A DNA stretch of 40,879 bases from Hydrogeniiclostridium mannosilyticum (lineage in GTDB: Bacteria; Bacillota; Clostridia; Oscillospirales; Acutalibacteraceae), in the NCBI RefSeq assembly GCF_003268275.1, contig NZ_QLYR01000014.1, forward strand, positions 1-40,879. Direction: 5' to 3'. The notes under the pieces are model-generated. The model searched no databases. It was given only the letters and a program-made list of their open reading frames with translations, and was not told where the DNA came from. This document shows, piece after piece, positions 1-7,711 of the stretch. Every line of letters starts with the position of its first letter. Within the stretch, counting starts at the first letter, position 1. The position numbers and the translations under genes were made by a program.

Positions 1-39
1 GATTTTCTTTTCAAAGCTATTGGATTCGGCTCTCTCCAT
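1..39 (-). CDS. 5' end of an unidentified leftward gene (partial)
   Basis: Only the first 13 codons are visible before the window ends (MERAESNSFEKKI). An ATG at 37-39 is preceded, reading leftward, by a GGAG ribosome site seven bases away, and a well-formed promoter lies further upstream (74-102). Together these make a real gene start likely, but the fragment is too short to assign any function. Confidence 0.45.
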   Translation of the reverse strand, partial: MERAESNSFEKKI

Positions 40-73
40 CTTAATACTCCATTTCTAAAGTAATCCTACTGCT

Positions 74-102
74 ATTTTACAGGATTTCTTCCAATTAGAC
101 AA
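74..102 (-). promoter_or_regulatory. Promoter for the left-edge gene
   Basis: Reading leftward, TTGTCT (97-102) and TAAAAT (74-79) are separated by exactly 17 bases, and a GGAG-ATG start follows about 35 bases on. It sits just downstream of a leftward terminator (106-142), as expected for a new transcription unit. Confidence 0.6.
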
Positions 103-105
103 GCT

Positions 106-142
106 AAAAAGAAGCCGTAAGCTTAACGTGCTTACAGCTTCT
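106..142 (-). terminator. Rho-independent terminator, second of a tandem pair
   Basis: A stem AGAAGC-c-GTAAGC (110-122) pairs with GCTTAC-a-GCTTCT (130-142) around a 7-base loop and is followed, reading leftward, by TTTTT. It lies beyond the first terminator of the tRNA and isolates the left-edge promoter. Confidence 0.65.
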
Positions 143-173
143 CCTAGTATAATACAGTTCACTTTTCGAGTAT

Positions 174-223
174 AAAAACAAAACCGAACCCATCGCCAAC
201 CGGCACATGGTTCGGTTTTGTTT
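174..223 (-). terminator. Rho-independent terminator of tRNA-Ala
   Basis: A perfect 15-bp stem (176-190 with 209-223) has an 18-base loop and a TTTTT tail in the leftward direction. It begins five bases after the CCA end of the tRNA. Confidence 0.8.
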
Positions 224-227
224 GTTG

Positions 228-303
228 TGGTGGAGCATAGCGGGCTCGAACCGCTGACCTCCACACTGCCAGTGTGGCGCTCTCCCAGCTGAGCTAATGC
301 CCC
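228..303 (-). tRNA. tRNA-Ala (anticodon GGC)
   Basis: The reverse strand folds as a complete 76-nt cloverleaf. The acceptor stem is GGGGCAT/ATGCTCC with the G3:U70 wobble that marks alanine tRNAs. The D arm is GCTCAGCTGGGAGAGC. The anticodon stem CCACA/TGTGG encloses loop CTGGCAG, giving anticodon GGC, and the T arm has TTCGAGC. The discriminator A and the CCA end are encoded. It reads GCC and GCU alanine codons. A promoter lies upstream (338-366) and two terminators downstream, so it is a single-gene unit. Confidence 0.97.
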
Positions 304-337
304 ATTTTTTATTTACTTTCCTTGAAACAGCTTTTAA

Positions 338-366
338 AGTATAGCATACCTTTTTTTATTTTGCAA
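338..366 (-). promoter_or_regulatory. Promoter of tRNA-Ala
   Basis: Reading leftward, TTGCAA (361-366), a 17-base spacer and TATACT (338-343) lie about 35 bases before the tRNA. The rest of 367-561 is AT-rich and I see no gene in it. Confidence 0.75.
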
Positions 367-561
367 GGGAAAAATCAAAATTCAGTATTATTATTTAAAA
401 TAGCATCCATATAATGACTATTTTATCAAATTTGTTATGTGATCTGTCTCATAATCCTTGATAGATTACACCATACTAAACTGTAAGATATTGACATTTC
501 CATTCGCCTTTTCTATTTAGTTTTTAATACTAATATATTTGATTTTACTCTTTAGATCTAC

Positions 562-590
562 TGGACAATTTGCCCTATCTATACTATAAT
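562..590 (+). promoter_or_regulatory. Promoter of the degV gene
   Basis: TGGACA (562-567), 17 bases, TATAAT (585-590). The transcript would start near 597, about 35 bases before the ATG at 631, with GAAAGGAA as ribosome site at about 615-622. Confidence 0.75.
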
Positions 591-630
591 ATAAATATTT
601 TAACATGATACCCTGAAAGGAACGCACAGC

Positions 631-1521
631 ATGAATTATCAAATTATTTCCGATGGTTCTTGTGACCTCGCCCCCGAAACCGCAGCAGCACACAATATTA
701 AGATTGTCCCTTTTTATGTCGCCTTTGAAGAAGAGCCCTACCAGAAGGAAATTGAGGAAATTGCCGTAAGAGATTTTTATCAAAAAATGGTGGATCATCC
801 CCACAGCTTTCCAAAGTCCTCCCTGCCGAATGTTACAGACTATTTAGCAGCTTTTAGACCTTATGTAGAGCAGAATATTCCCATTATATGCCTCTGCATT
901 ACCGCTAAGTTCAGCGGCTCCTACGCCGCTGCCTGCAATGCCAAAGAGCTTTTACTTGGCGATTATGAAAACGCAAAAATAACTGTTATAGATACCACTG
1001 TAAACACCGTACTTCAGGGAATCCTTGTCCTGGAAGCCGCAAAAATGCAGAAGGCCGGTATGAGTTATGAGGAAACCATTCACAGCATTGAGGAAATACG
1101 TTCCAGCGGGCGCATCTTTTTTACCATAGGAAGTATGGATTACCTTGTACACGGCGGCCGTGTAGGAAAGCTCGTTGGCGTTGTGGGGAAAAGTCTCGGC
1201 ATTCGCCCCTTGATTACCCTGAAGGAAGGCGAGATTTTCCCTTCCGGCATTGCTCTAAGCCGGAACAAATCTAAGGACAAGGTCATTGAAATGGTTAAAA
1301 AGCATTTTGTAAAACATGCGTTAAACCCTGACGCTTATACAGTTGTCGTCGGGTACGGCTATGATTATGAGGAAGCGGCCGCCTTTAGAGACCGCCTGCT
1401 GGCCTCTCTCCAGGAGTATTCTCATATCAAGACCCTGGAGCTTTATCAAATCGGTGCGACCATTGGCGTTCATACAGGCCCTTACCCACTGGGGGTCGGT
1501 ATTCTGAAAAAGGTATGCTGA
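631..1521 (+). CDS. DegV family fatty-acid-binding protein
   Basis: At 296 residues this is the full length of the DegV (EDD fold) family. Family members bind a fatty acid in a cleft between two lobes; some act as the FakB subunit, presenting the acid to the kinase FakA for phosphorylation and use in phospholipid synthesis. The sequence opens with the family's strand and loop ISDGSCDL, has the ITAKFSGSY segment that contacts the carboxylate, and the VHGGRVGK and GIRPLITLKEG segments of the second lobe. No signal peptide or membrane helix is seen, so it is cytosolic. It has its own promoter and is separated from the hyd operon. No FakA gene is in the window, so whether it is a true FakB cannot be decided from context. 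Confidence 0.9.
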   Translation: MNYQIISDGSCDLAPETAAAHNIKIVPFYVAFEEEPYQKEIEEIAVRDFYQKMVDHPHSFPKSSLPNVTDYLAAFRPYVEQNIPIICLCITAKFSGSYAAACNAKELLLGDYENAKITVIDTTVNTVLQGILVLEAAKMQKAGMSYEETIHSIEEIRSSGRIFFTIGSMDYLVHGGRVGKLVGVVGKSLGIRPLITLKEGEIFPSGIALSRNKSKDKVIEMVKKHFVKHALNPDAYTVVVGYGYDYEEAAAFRDRLLASLQEYSHIKTLELYQIGATIGVHTGPYPLGVGILKKVC

Positions 1522-1556
1522 TTCGCTCAGCGTTTACGTTTTATTATTCCCATGCC

Positions 1557-1585
1557 TTGCAAATAAGCCGGACTTATGCTATAGT
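1557..1585 (+). promoter_or_regulatory. Promoter of the hyd maturation operon
   Basis: TTGCAA (1557-1562), 17-base spacer, TATAGT (1580-1585). It starts 36 bases after the degV stop and would produce a leader of about 175 nt before the first hyd gene. No Rex-type TTGT...ACAA operator was recognised. Confidence 0.65.
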
Positions 1586-1676
1586 AAGCTTGTAAATGGA
1601 CTTTTTCTGCGCTGTAAGATTTTCTTTCAGCAAAGAACTCCCTTTTAAACTGACGCTGCATGATTTGATAAGGCGG

Positions 1677-1723
1677 AAGGCATAAGTGTTTTTCATGGTC
1701 TTTGTAGACGTCTATGCCTTTTT
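1677..1723 (+). terminator. Terminator-like hairpin in the hyd leader (possible attenuator)
   Basis: AAGGCATA (1677-1684) pairs with TATGCCTT (1713-1720), running directly into TTTTT (1719-1723). It lies between the promoter at 1557-1585 and the first hyd start at 1768. It could terminate degV transcription, end a ~130-nt small RNA, or serve as an attenuator. A second T-rich run (about 1738-1745) follows before the ribosome site. No known riboswitch consensus was recognised. Confidence 0.5.
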
Positions 1724-1767
1724 AGTAAGGATAGGCGTTTTTTTGTTGCAGGTGAGGAGGCTTGATT

Positions 1768-2031
1768 TTGGAGACACGCGTAGCGGTTATCGGTATCATT
1801 GTTGAAAAGGAAGAAGCTGTAGCAAGGCTAAATTCCGTCTTACACGAATACAGCTCCTACATTATTGGGCGTATGGGCGTCCCCTACCGGGTTCGAGGCA
1901 TCAACATTATCAGCGTTGCCGTTGATGCACCGCATGACATCATCAGCGCTCTGTCCGGAAAAATCGGCCGGATTGACGGCGTCAGCGCCAAGGCTGCTTA
2001 TTCTAAAATAGTTGGAGAAGATCATGTGTAA
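1768..2031 (+). CDS. TM1266-type putative [FeFe]-hydrogenase system regulator
   Basis: A small ACT-like protein of 87 residues with the start used here. The family (TM1266/TIGR03959) is found next to hydE, hydF and hydG and is thought to regulate the iron-only hydrogenase system; its ligand and mechanism are not established. The visible pattern is a strand (RVAVIGIIVE), a helix (AVARLNSVLHEYSSYIIGRMGVPY), then strands around INIISVAVDA and a helix-strand ending DGVSAKAAYSKI. TTG at 1768 is preferred because GGAGG (1756-1760) lies seven bases upstream; an in-frame TTG at 1762 is only one base from it. The end overlaps the hydE start by 8 bases, suggesting translational coupling. Confidence 0.85.
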   Translation: METRVAVIGIIVEKEEAVARLNSVLHEYSSYIIGRMGVPYRVRGINIISVAVDAPHDIISALSGKIGRIDGVSAKAAYSKIVGEDHV

Positions 2032-3079
2032 GCTTCACAAAATTCTTGAAACGCTGTCACAGGGAAGCATTCCCAGCGAAAACGACATCGGCTTTCTGTT
2101 AAACTGTAAAGAGGATGAGCTTCAACCCTTGTTCCTTCTGGCTCGCGAGGTCCAGCACTCCGTATATGGGCGCGATGTCTACATTCGCGGCTTAATCGAG
2201 TTTACAAATTATTGTAAAAACGACTGCTATTACTGCGGCATCCGGCGCGGAAACCGCCATGCTGAACGGTACCGCCTGACAAAAGAGGATATTTTGGATT
2301 GCTGCGAGGAGGGCTACCGGCTTGGTTTTCGGACCTTTGTCCTTCAGGGCGGTGAAGACCCGTTCTGGACGGATGCCCTTTTGACCGGCTTGATTTCTGC
2401 AATAAAAAATCGATTTCCCGACTGTGCCGTTACACTTTCCGTGGGAGAAAAAAGCCGTGAAAGCTACCGGGCCTACTATGCTGCCGGCGCTGATCGCTTT
2501 CTTCTGCGGCATGAGACGGCAAACGGCGCCCATTACCGGCAGCTACATCCGCCGGAGCTCTCCGGCGAACAGCGAAAGCAATGCCTGTTTACCCTAAAGG
2601 AAATTGGCTTTCAGGTGGGCTGCGGGATGATGATCGGTTCGCCGGGACAAACCGCCGCCCATATTCGGGAGGATCTTCTTTTTATGAAGGAGCTGGAGCC
2701 GCACATGATTGGCATCGGCCCTTTTATTCCTCACCAGGAAACGCCCTTTGCCCACCAGCCGCCCGGCACACTGTCCCAAACGCTTGCTCTGCTTAGTGTC
2801 CTGCGCATTTTGTTCCCCCACATACTTTTACCGGCGACTACCGCCTTGGCCACAATTTGTGACGGCGGCCGCGAACGCGGTATTTTAGCAGGCGCTAACG
2901 TAGTAATGCCCAACCTCTCCCCCTTGTCCGTCCGCAAAAAATACCTTTTATATGACCATAAGGCGGGAACCGGCGCTGAAGCAGCCGAGGGGCTGCGTGA
3001 GCTAAAAAAGAGAATGTCAGCCATCGGTTATCAAATTGTGGTAAGCCGCGGCGACTATAAGGCCGCTTCAGCTCTGTAA
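2024..3079 (+). CDS. hydE: [FeFe]-hydrogenase maturase HydE (radical SAM)
   Basis: This radical-SAM enzyme helps assemble the 2Fe subcluster of the H-cluster, acting on the HydG-derived Fe(CO)2(CN)-cysteine synthon. The CX3CX2C motif that binds the SAM [4Fe-4S] cluster is C64, C68, C71 (YCKNDCYYCGIRRGN), in a TIM-barrel protein of 351 residues, the usual length. The later VLQGGEDPFW and GMMIGSPGQT segments match the family. The C-terminal cysteines that form an optional second cluster in the Thermotoga enzyme are not seen. ATG at 2024 is chosen because GGAG at 2014-2017 lies six bases ahead; a TTG at 2012 would lie over that ribosome site. It is second in the operon, followed by hydG after 57 bases. 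Confidence 0.95.
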   Translation: MCKLHKILETLSQGSIPSENDIGFLLNCKEDELQPLFLLAREVQHSVYGRDVYIRGLIEFTNYCKNDCYYCGIRRGNRHAERYRLTKEDILDCCEEGYRLGFRTFVLQGGEDPFWTDALLTGLISAIKNRFPDCAVTLSVGEKSRESYRAYYAAGADRFLLRHETANGAHYRQLHPPELSGEQRKQCLFTLKEIGFQVGCGMMIGSPGQTAAHIREDLLFMKELEPHMIGIGPFIPHQETPFAHQPPGTLSQTLALLSVLRILFPHILLPATTALATICDGGRERGILAGANVVMPNLSPLSVRKKYLLYDHKAGTGAEAAEGLRELKKRMSAIGYQIVVSRGDYKAASAL

Positions 3080-3136
3080 TCAATCATCTAAGGGGTAAGC
3101 CTATGCTCACCCACAAGAAAGAAAGGAAGCAATGCC

Positions 3137-4555
3137 ATGTACGACCCTAAATCTCTAAAAGCGGAGGAATTTATCAACCATGAAGAAATCATGGACACCC
3201 TCTCCTATGCAGAAGCCAACAAAAACAATGCCGCACTCATTGACAGCCTTATTGAAAAAGCCCGGCTCAGAAAAGGCCTGACTCACCGTGAAGCCTCCGT
3301 TTTACTCGCCTGTGATATGGAAGATAAGATTCTGGAAATCTATGACCTTGCAGAGCAAATTAAAAAGGATTTTTACGGCAACCGTATAGTCATGTTCGCA
3401 CCGCTGTATCTTTCCAATTACTGTGTAAACGGCTGTGTATACTGCCCTTATCACCATCAAAACGGCCATATACCACGAAAAAAGCTTACACAGGAGGATA
3501 TTGTCCGCGAGGTGACCGCCTTGCAGGATATGGGCCATAAACGCCTGGCGATCGAGGCCGGTGAGGATCCTGTCAACAACCCCATCGAGTATATTTTGGA
3601 ATGCATCAAAACCATCTACAGCATCAAACATAAAAACGGCGCCATCCGCCGTGTCAATGTCAATATAGCGGCTACCACCGTTGAGAACTACCATAAGCTC
3701 AAGGAGGCCGGAATCGGCACTTACATCCTTTTCCAGGAGACCTACCACAAGGAAAGCTATGAAAGGCTTCACCCCACCGGTCCCAAACACAATTATGCCT
3801 ATCACACTGAAGCTATGGACCGTGCCATGGAAGGCGGAATTGATGATGTTGGCCTTGGCGTTTTGTTTGGCCTGGAGCTGTATAAATATGAGTTTGCGGG
3901 ACTGCTGATGCATGCCGAGCATCTGGAGGCTGTTCACGGTGTTGGCCCGCACACCATTAGTGTCCCGCGCATTAAGCACGCGGACGATATTGACCCCAGT
4001 GCCTTTGATAACGGCATTAGCGATGACATTTTTGCCAAAATATGCGCACTAATTCGGATTTCCGTTCCCTATACCGGAATGATTATTTCTACCCGTGAGA
4101 GTAAGGCCGTCCGCGAAAAAGTCATCCGTCTGGGCGTTTCACAGATCAGCGGCGCCTCTCGCACCAGCGTGGGCGGCTACTGCGAACCCGAACCGGAGGA
4201 CGAAAGCTCCGAGCAATTCGACGTCAGCGATAAACGCACGCTGGACGAGGTAGTGCGCTGGCTGATGGAGATGGGATATATTCCCAGCTTCTGTACCGCC
4301 TGCTATCGTGAGGGACGGACGGGCGACCGGTTTATGAGCCTGTGTAAAAGCGGTCAAATTCAAAATTGCTGCCATCCGAATGCCTTAATGACACTCAAGG
4401 AGTTCTTAATGGACTACGCCTCTCCTGCAACGCGCGCAATTGGCGAGAAAATGATTGCCCAGGAACTGAATAATATCCCCAAGGAAAAGGTCCGTGAAAT
4501 TGCCCGCGCACACTTAGCTGAAATTGAAAACGGACAGCGCGATTTCCGTTTTTAA
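3137..4555 (+). CDS. hydG: [FeFe]-hydrogenase maturase HydG (tyrosine lyase)
   Basis: HydG is a radical-SAM tyrosine lyase. It splits tyrosine to p-cresol and dehydroglycine, which yields CO and cyanide, and assembles an Fe(CO)2(CN) unit for the H-cluster. The SAM-cluster cysteines are C96, C100 and C103 (NYCVNGCVYCPYHHQN). The C-terminal CX2CX22C site, which holds the second cluster with the dangler iron, is intact (FCTACYREGRTGDRF, then QNCCHPNAL). The length of 472 residues is typical. A GAAAGGAAG ribosome site precedes the ATG. hydF starts 12 bases after the stop, with its ribosome site overlapping the hydG stop codon. Confidence 0.96.
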   Translation: MYDPKSLKAEEFINHEEIMDTLSYAEANKNNAALIDSLIEKARLRKGLTHREASVLLACDMEDKILEIYDLAEQIKKDFYGNRIVMFAPLYLSNYCVNGCVYCPYHHQNGHIPRKKLTQEDIVREVTALQDMGHKRLAIEAGEDPVNNPIEYILECIKTIYSIKHKNGAIRRVNVNIAATTVENYHKLKEAGIGTYILFQETYHKESYERLHPTGPKHNYAYHTEAMDRAMEGGIDDVGLGVLFGLELYKYEFAGLLMHAEHLEAVHGVGPHTISVPRIKHADDIDPSAFDNGISDDIFAKICALIRISVPYTGMIISTRESKAVREKVIRLGVSQISGASRTSVGGYCEPEPEDESSEQFDVSDKRTLDEVVRWLMEMGYIPSFCTACYREGRTGDRFMSLCKSGQIQNCCHPNALMTLKEFLMDYASPATRAIGEKMIAQELNNIPKEKVREIARAHLAEIENGQRDFRF

Positions 4556-4567
4556 GGAGGCTCTGCT

Positions 4568-5773
4568 ATGGGCATGAACGATACGCCTTCCGCCAACCGC
4601 ACACACATTGGCTTTTTTGGCAGACGTAATGCGGGAAAATCCAGTCTTGTCAATTCCGTTACCGGGCAGTCTCTCTCCATTGTTTCCGCCCAAAAGGGAA
4701 CCACCACCGACCCGGTCTATAAATCTATGGAGCTGTTGCCGTTGGGCCCTGTTACCATTATTGACACGCCGGGCTTTGACGACATTGGCGCCCTTGGGCA
4801 GCTCCGTATAGAAAAAACAAAGCAGGTCCTTCGCAAAACCGATGTCGCCGTTCTGGTCATTGACGCCGTTACAGGGCTTTGCGAAGCGGATCGGGAGCTC
4901 CTTCGGCTCTTTCAAGAGCGAGGCCTCCCCTGCTTGACCGTCTACAATAAAAGCGACCTCTTACCAGCCCTACCAGCCGCCGGCACGGATACGCTCTACG
5001 TCAGCGCTCAGACTAAAACCAACATCCACCAGCTCAAGGAGCGAATTGCTGCACTGGCAAAAAACGAAGAAGACCCCCACCGCCTTGTCGCGGACCTACT
5101 GCACCCTGGCGATTTTGTTGTCCTAGTTATTCCCATCGATAAAGCGGCGCCTAAAGGCCGGCTGATTCTTCCACAGCAGCAGGCTATCCGTGATATTCTG
5201 GACGCAGAGGCAACAGCCATCGTCACAAAGGAGAGTGAATTGGGCTCTACGCTGAAAGCGCTTGGCCGAAAACCAAATTTGGTGATTACAGACAGCCAGG
5301 TTTTTGCCAAGGCAGCCGCCGAAACACCGCCGGATATTCCGCTTACCTCTTTTTCGATTCTAATGGCTCGGTATAAGGGGTTTCTTGCTGCCGCCGTTAA
5401 AGGGGCGGCATGTTTAAAGCGCCTTCAGGAGGGCGACCGGATTCTAATCTCCGAGGGCTGCACCCACCACCGCCAATGCGGTGATATTGGTACGGTCAAA
5501 CTGCCTGCGCTGTTGAAAAAATATACGGGTAAAACATTGGCATTTTCATTTACTTCCGGTCAAGAATATCCGGAGGATCTTCGCCCCTACCGCCTGGTCA
5601 TCCACTGTGGGGGCTGTATGCTGAACGGCAAGGAAATGAGTTACCGCATGAAGCAGACGCTGAGCCAACAAGTACCCTTTACAAATTATGGTACCGCCAT
5701 TGCGCAAATGACCGGGATATTAGAAAGAAGCCTTCAGCTTTTTCCCGATATGCTGCGGGAAATTAGAGCTTGA
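4568..5773 (+). CDS. hydF: [FeFe]-hydrogenase maturation GTPase HydF
   Basis: HydF is the GTPase scaffold on which the 2Fe precursor is completed and delivered to apo-hydrogenase. The 401 residues contain an N-terminal GTPase domain with P-loop GRRNAGKS (18-25), G3 DTPGFDD and G4 YNKSD, a middle dimerisation domain, and a C-terminal Fe-S domain with the family's CxH...HCxxC ligands (GCTHH, later IHCGGCM). TAAGGAGG overlaps the hydG stop and sits seven bases before the ATG. It is last in the operon and is followed by a shared hairpin terminator. The structural hydrogenase gene hydA is not in this window. Confidence 0.95.
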   Translation: MGMNDTPSANRTHIGFFGRRNAGKSSLVNSVTGQSLSIVSAQKGTTTDPVYKSMELLPLGPVTIIDTPGFDDIGALGQLRIEKTKQVLRKTDVAVLVIDAVTGLCEADRELLRLFQERGLPCLTVYNKSDLLPALPAAGTDTLYVSAQTKTNIHQLKERIAALAKNEEDPHRLVADLLHPGDFVVLVIPIDKAAPKGRLILPQQQAIRDILDAEATAIVTKESELGSTLKALGRKPNLVITDSQVFAKAAAETPPDIPLTSFSILMARYKGFLAAAVKGAACLKRLQEGDRILISEGCTHHRQCGDIGTVKLPALLKKYTGKTLAFSFTSGQEYPEDLRPYRLVIHCGGCMLNGKEMSYRMKQTLSQQVPFTNYGTAIAQMTGILERSLQLFPDMLREIRA

Positions 5774-5863
5774 TAAACCTTTAAAGAAAATAAGAAGCCT
5801 TTGAAGCTGCACTCTCTGCAAGAATTAGCGTTTCCTGTCACATACGAGTAAAGCATGATTGAA

Positions 5864-5903
5864 AGAGCCGCCGTCCGGTAAAATACCGGGCAGCGGCTCT
5901 TTT
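5864..5903 (+). terminator. Terminator between hydF and the convergent hydrolase gene
   Basis: AGAGCCGC (5864-5871) pairs with GCGGCTCT (5893-5900), with an inner CCGGT/ACCGG stem, followed by TTTT. It ends seven bases before the stop of the leftward hydrolase gene and could act in both directions, although the T-run is better on the + strand. Confidence 0.8.
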
Positions 5904-5909
5904 CACTAA

Positions 5910-6845
5910 TTATAAAAGAGAATTGCAAAAGTCCAGTAGATCCTGGTACACCTCGTCGCGGTTGACCTCAGTCACCAAAGCATGGCGCACCTCAGGATAT
6001 AGCACCAAGCGAACCTGGTGCCCTGTTTTCTTCAGCTTTTCTGCCACCCACCTGACGCCCTTGCCAAAATTGCCGACCGGATCCTTTTGACCGGCAAGCA
6101 AGAATATATTGAGCTCTTTGGGAACACGTTCAAACCATTCCGGCGCAGAAATTTCCGCTTGCAGGTCAAGAATGTCACGGTAGGCTGAGACGGTCAAATC
6201 AAAGCCGCACAGCGGGTCCTCCGTATAACGTTTTGCTTCCCCGAGGTCACTTGTAACCCAGTCATTCGGCGTTTGGACCGGGGCAAAATAATGGTTAAAG
6301 CGCTCTGTAGAAAGCTTTGCAAAAAGCGGATCATGCGCTTTTTTTCCAAGCCTTCGAATTTTCCCCTCGGCTACCGCACGCTCAACCGATAAAACCGCTT
6401 TCCCGGGATTGCCGCAGGTCCCCATAAACACCGCCCCTGCCAGCTCATTTCCATATTTTGCACAGTAAGAACGAGCCAAAAAGGAACCCATGCTATGCCC
6501 CATTAAAATCAAAGGCTTTTCCGAGTACTCCTCTTGCAATAGATGGGAAAGCTTATGCATATCTTCAACCAGATTGCGGCAGCCTCCCTCACCGAAATAC
6601 CCATATGAACCGCCGCTTGAAACCGATTTTCCGTGGCCGAGATGGTCGTTGACCGCTACAGCAAAGCCCTGCTCAGCCATATACCTCGCAAAGTTAACGT
6701 AAACCAAGCTGTGCTCGGCCATTCCATGGGCAATTTGCAAAATCCCACGAATTTGAAAGCGATCCGCGGGCTCTACAATTCTTACAAAGATCCGTTCGTT
6801 TTCGACGCAGGATTCAAAGGAAATTTCCCGGTGCAAAACATCCAT
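5910..6845 (-). CDS. Alpha/beta hydrolase, lysophospholipase/monoacylglycerol lipase type
   Basis: A 311-residue serine hydrolase with the Hydrolase_4 pattern. It shows the oxyanion HGMAEHS (about 40-46), NDHLGHGKS (66-74), the nucleophile elbow GHSMG (116-120, Ser118), an Asp in AGQKDPVGN (about 256), and a C-terminal His in YPEVRHALV. Relatives cleave lysophospholipids or monoacylglycerols, but the substrate cannot be read from the sequence. No signal peptide is seen, so it is probably cytosolic. AGGAGG lies seven bases before the ATG. A TATAAT (6875-6880, leftward) precedes it, but I see no good -35, so the promoter is uncertain. It is separated from the hemolysin III gene by 118 bases. 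Confidence 0.85.
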   Translation of the reverse strand: MDVLHREISFESCVENERIFVRIVEPADRFQIRGILQIAHGMAEHSLVYVNFARYMAEQGFAVAVNDHLGHGKSVSSGGSYGYFGEGGCRNLVEDMHKLSHLLQEEYSEKPLILMGHSMGSFLARSYCAKYGNELAGAVFMGTCGNPGKAVLSVERAVAEGKIRRLGKKAHDPLFAKLSTERFNHYFAPVQTPNDWVTSDLGEAKRYTEDPLCGFDLTVSAYRDILDLQAEISAPEWFERVPKELNIFLLAGQKDPVGNFGKGVRWVAEKLKKTGHQVRLVLYPEVRHALVTEVNRDEVYQDLLDFCNSLL

Positions 6846-6963
6846 ATGAAATCCTCCTTGTATTTGATAATTCTATTATATCTCCGCCAAAAGAAGAGCC
6901 TCTAAAAAAATTGTAAACATTTTGTGATCCCGCTGTGTGCCTCTATAAAATATGGCTGTGCCG

Positions 6964-7656
6964 TTACGCGCTGAACATACAGATGCGCAGCACAACAAAA
7001 TAATGAAAGACGGTACCTGCCAGACAAAACAGATGCCAAACAGAATGCATATAAGGGACCTTCCGCCCCAAGCCATAGATGACTGCTCCAACCGTATAAA
7101 GAACACCGCCTACTACCAGCAGAACAATAGACGTCTGATCCATGCTGTCAATCAGGGGTTTGATAAAAATAATCACACACCAGCCCAGTGCAATATAGCA
7201 CACCATAGAAAAAACCTTAAAGCGGTGCATATCCACAGCGGTCAATACTGTTCCCAATATCCCGACGCCCCACACGATTGAAACCAAAACCCAACCAACC
7301 GTGCCGCCAATGCACAGAAGAGAGATGGGGGTATAGGTCCCTGCGATTAGGAAAAATATTGTACAATGATCCAAAACCTGAAAAACCTTCTTAGCCCGGT
7401 TGACCCCCAGCGAGTGGTAGAGCGTAGACACCATATATAAAAGAAACATCGAAGCACCGAAAAGACAAACCGAAATAATCGCCAGCGGTGTTTTCGGGGA
7501 ATAGATGAGTAAAACAACCAATCCTGCAATTGCCAGCGCAACCCCCAGGCCATGCGTGACAGCGTTTGTGATCTCCTCCGCCAAGCTGTATTTCGGCAAG
7601 GCCAGGTGGATTCTCTTTTGTGCGCGCGCTTCCCTTTTATCCATAATTTTATCCAT
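6964..7656 (-). CDS. Hemolysin III / PAQR family membrane protein
   Basis: This 230-residue protein has about seven hydrophobic segments and the conserved polar residues of the HlyIII/PAQR family (TLYHSLG, LDHCTIFFLIAGTYTP, and HSVWHLFCLAG near the end). These supply the His/Asp metal site seen in PAQR proteins. Bacterial members are called hemolysin III from one Bacillus protein, but their usual physiological role is not settled and a membrane-lipid hydrolase activity is suspected. AAAGGAG lies a few bases before the ATG at 7656; a second ATG four codons in is less well placed. A strong promoter with an embedded palindrome lies upstream, inside the end of the preceding gene. Confidence 0.88.
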   Translation of the reverse strand: MDKIMDKREARAQKRIHLALPKYSLAEEITNAVTHGLGVALAIAGLVVLLIYSPKTPLAIISVCLFGASMFLLYMVSTLYHSLGVNRAKKVFQVLDHCTIFFLIAGTYTPISLLCIGGTVGWVLVSIVWGVGILGTVLTAVDMHRFKVFSMVCYIALGWCVIIFIKPLIDSMDQTSIVLLVVGGVLYTVGAVIYGLGRKVPYMHSVWHLFCLAGTVFHYFVVLRICMFSA

Positions 7657-7711
7657 GAGCTACTCCTTTGATCATCAAAAATATATGATGTAATTTTAAT
7701 AACTACATTAT

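Noticed and set aside
1517-1532. GCTGA-TTCGC-TCAGC hairpin just after degV
   Set aside because: Only a 5-bp stem with a broken T-rich tail; too weak to call as a terminator.
1586-1767. Known riboswitch in the hyd leader
   Set aside because: Checked by eye against the conserved cores of common classes (SAM, TPP, FMN, cobalamin, c-di-GMP, glycine, purine, fluoride); none fits.
3302-3979. 225-codon open frame on the reverse strand of hydG
   Set aside because: It lies entirely within a confidently identified gene and shows no family motif; it is a shadow frame.
6871-6905. Promoter for the lysophospholipase-like gene (TATAAT at 6875-6880, leftward)
   Set aside because: No acceptable -35 at 16-18 bases; left uncalled.
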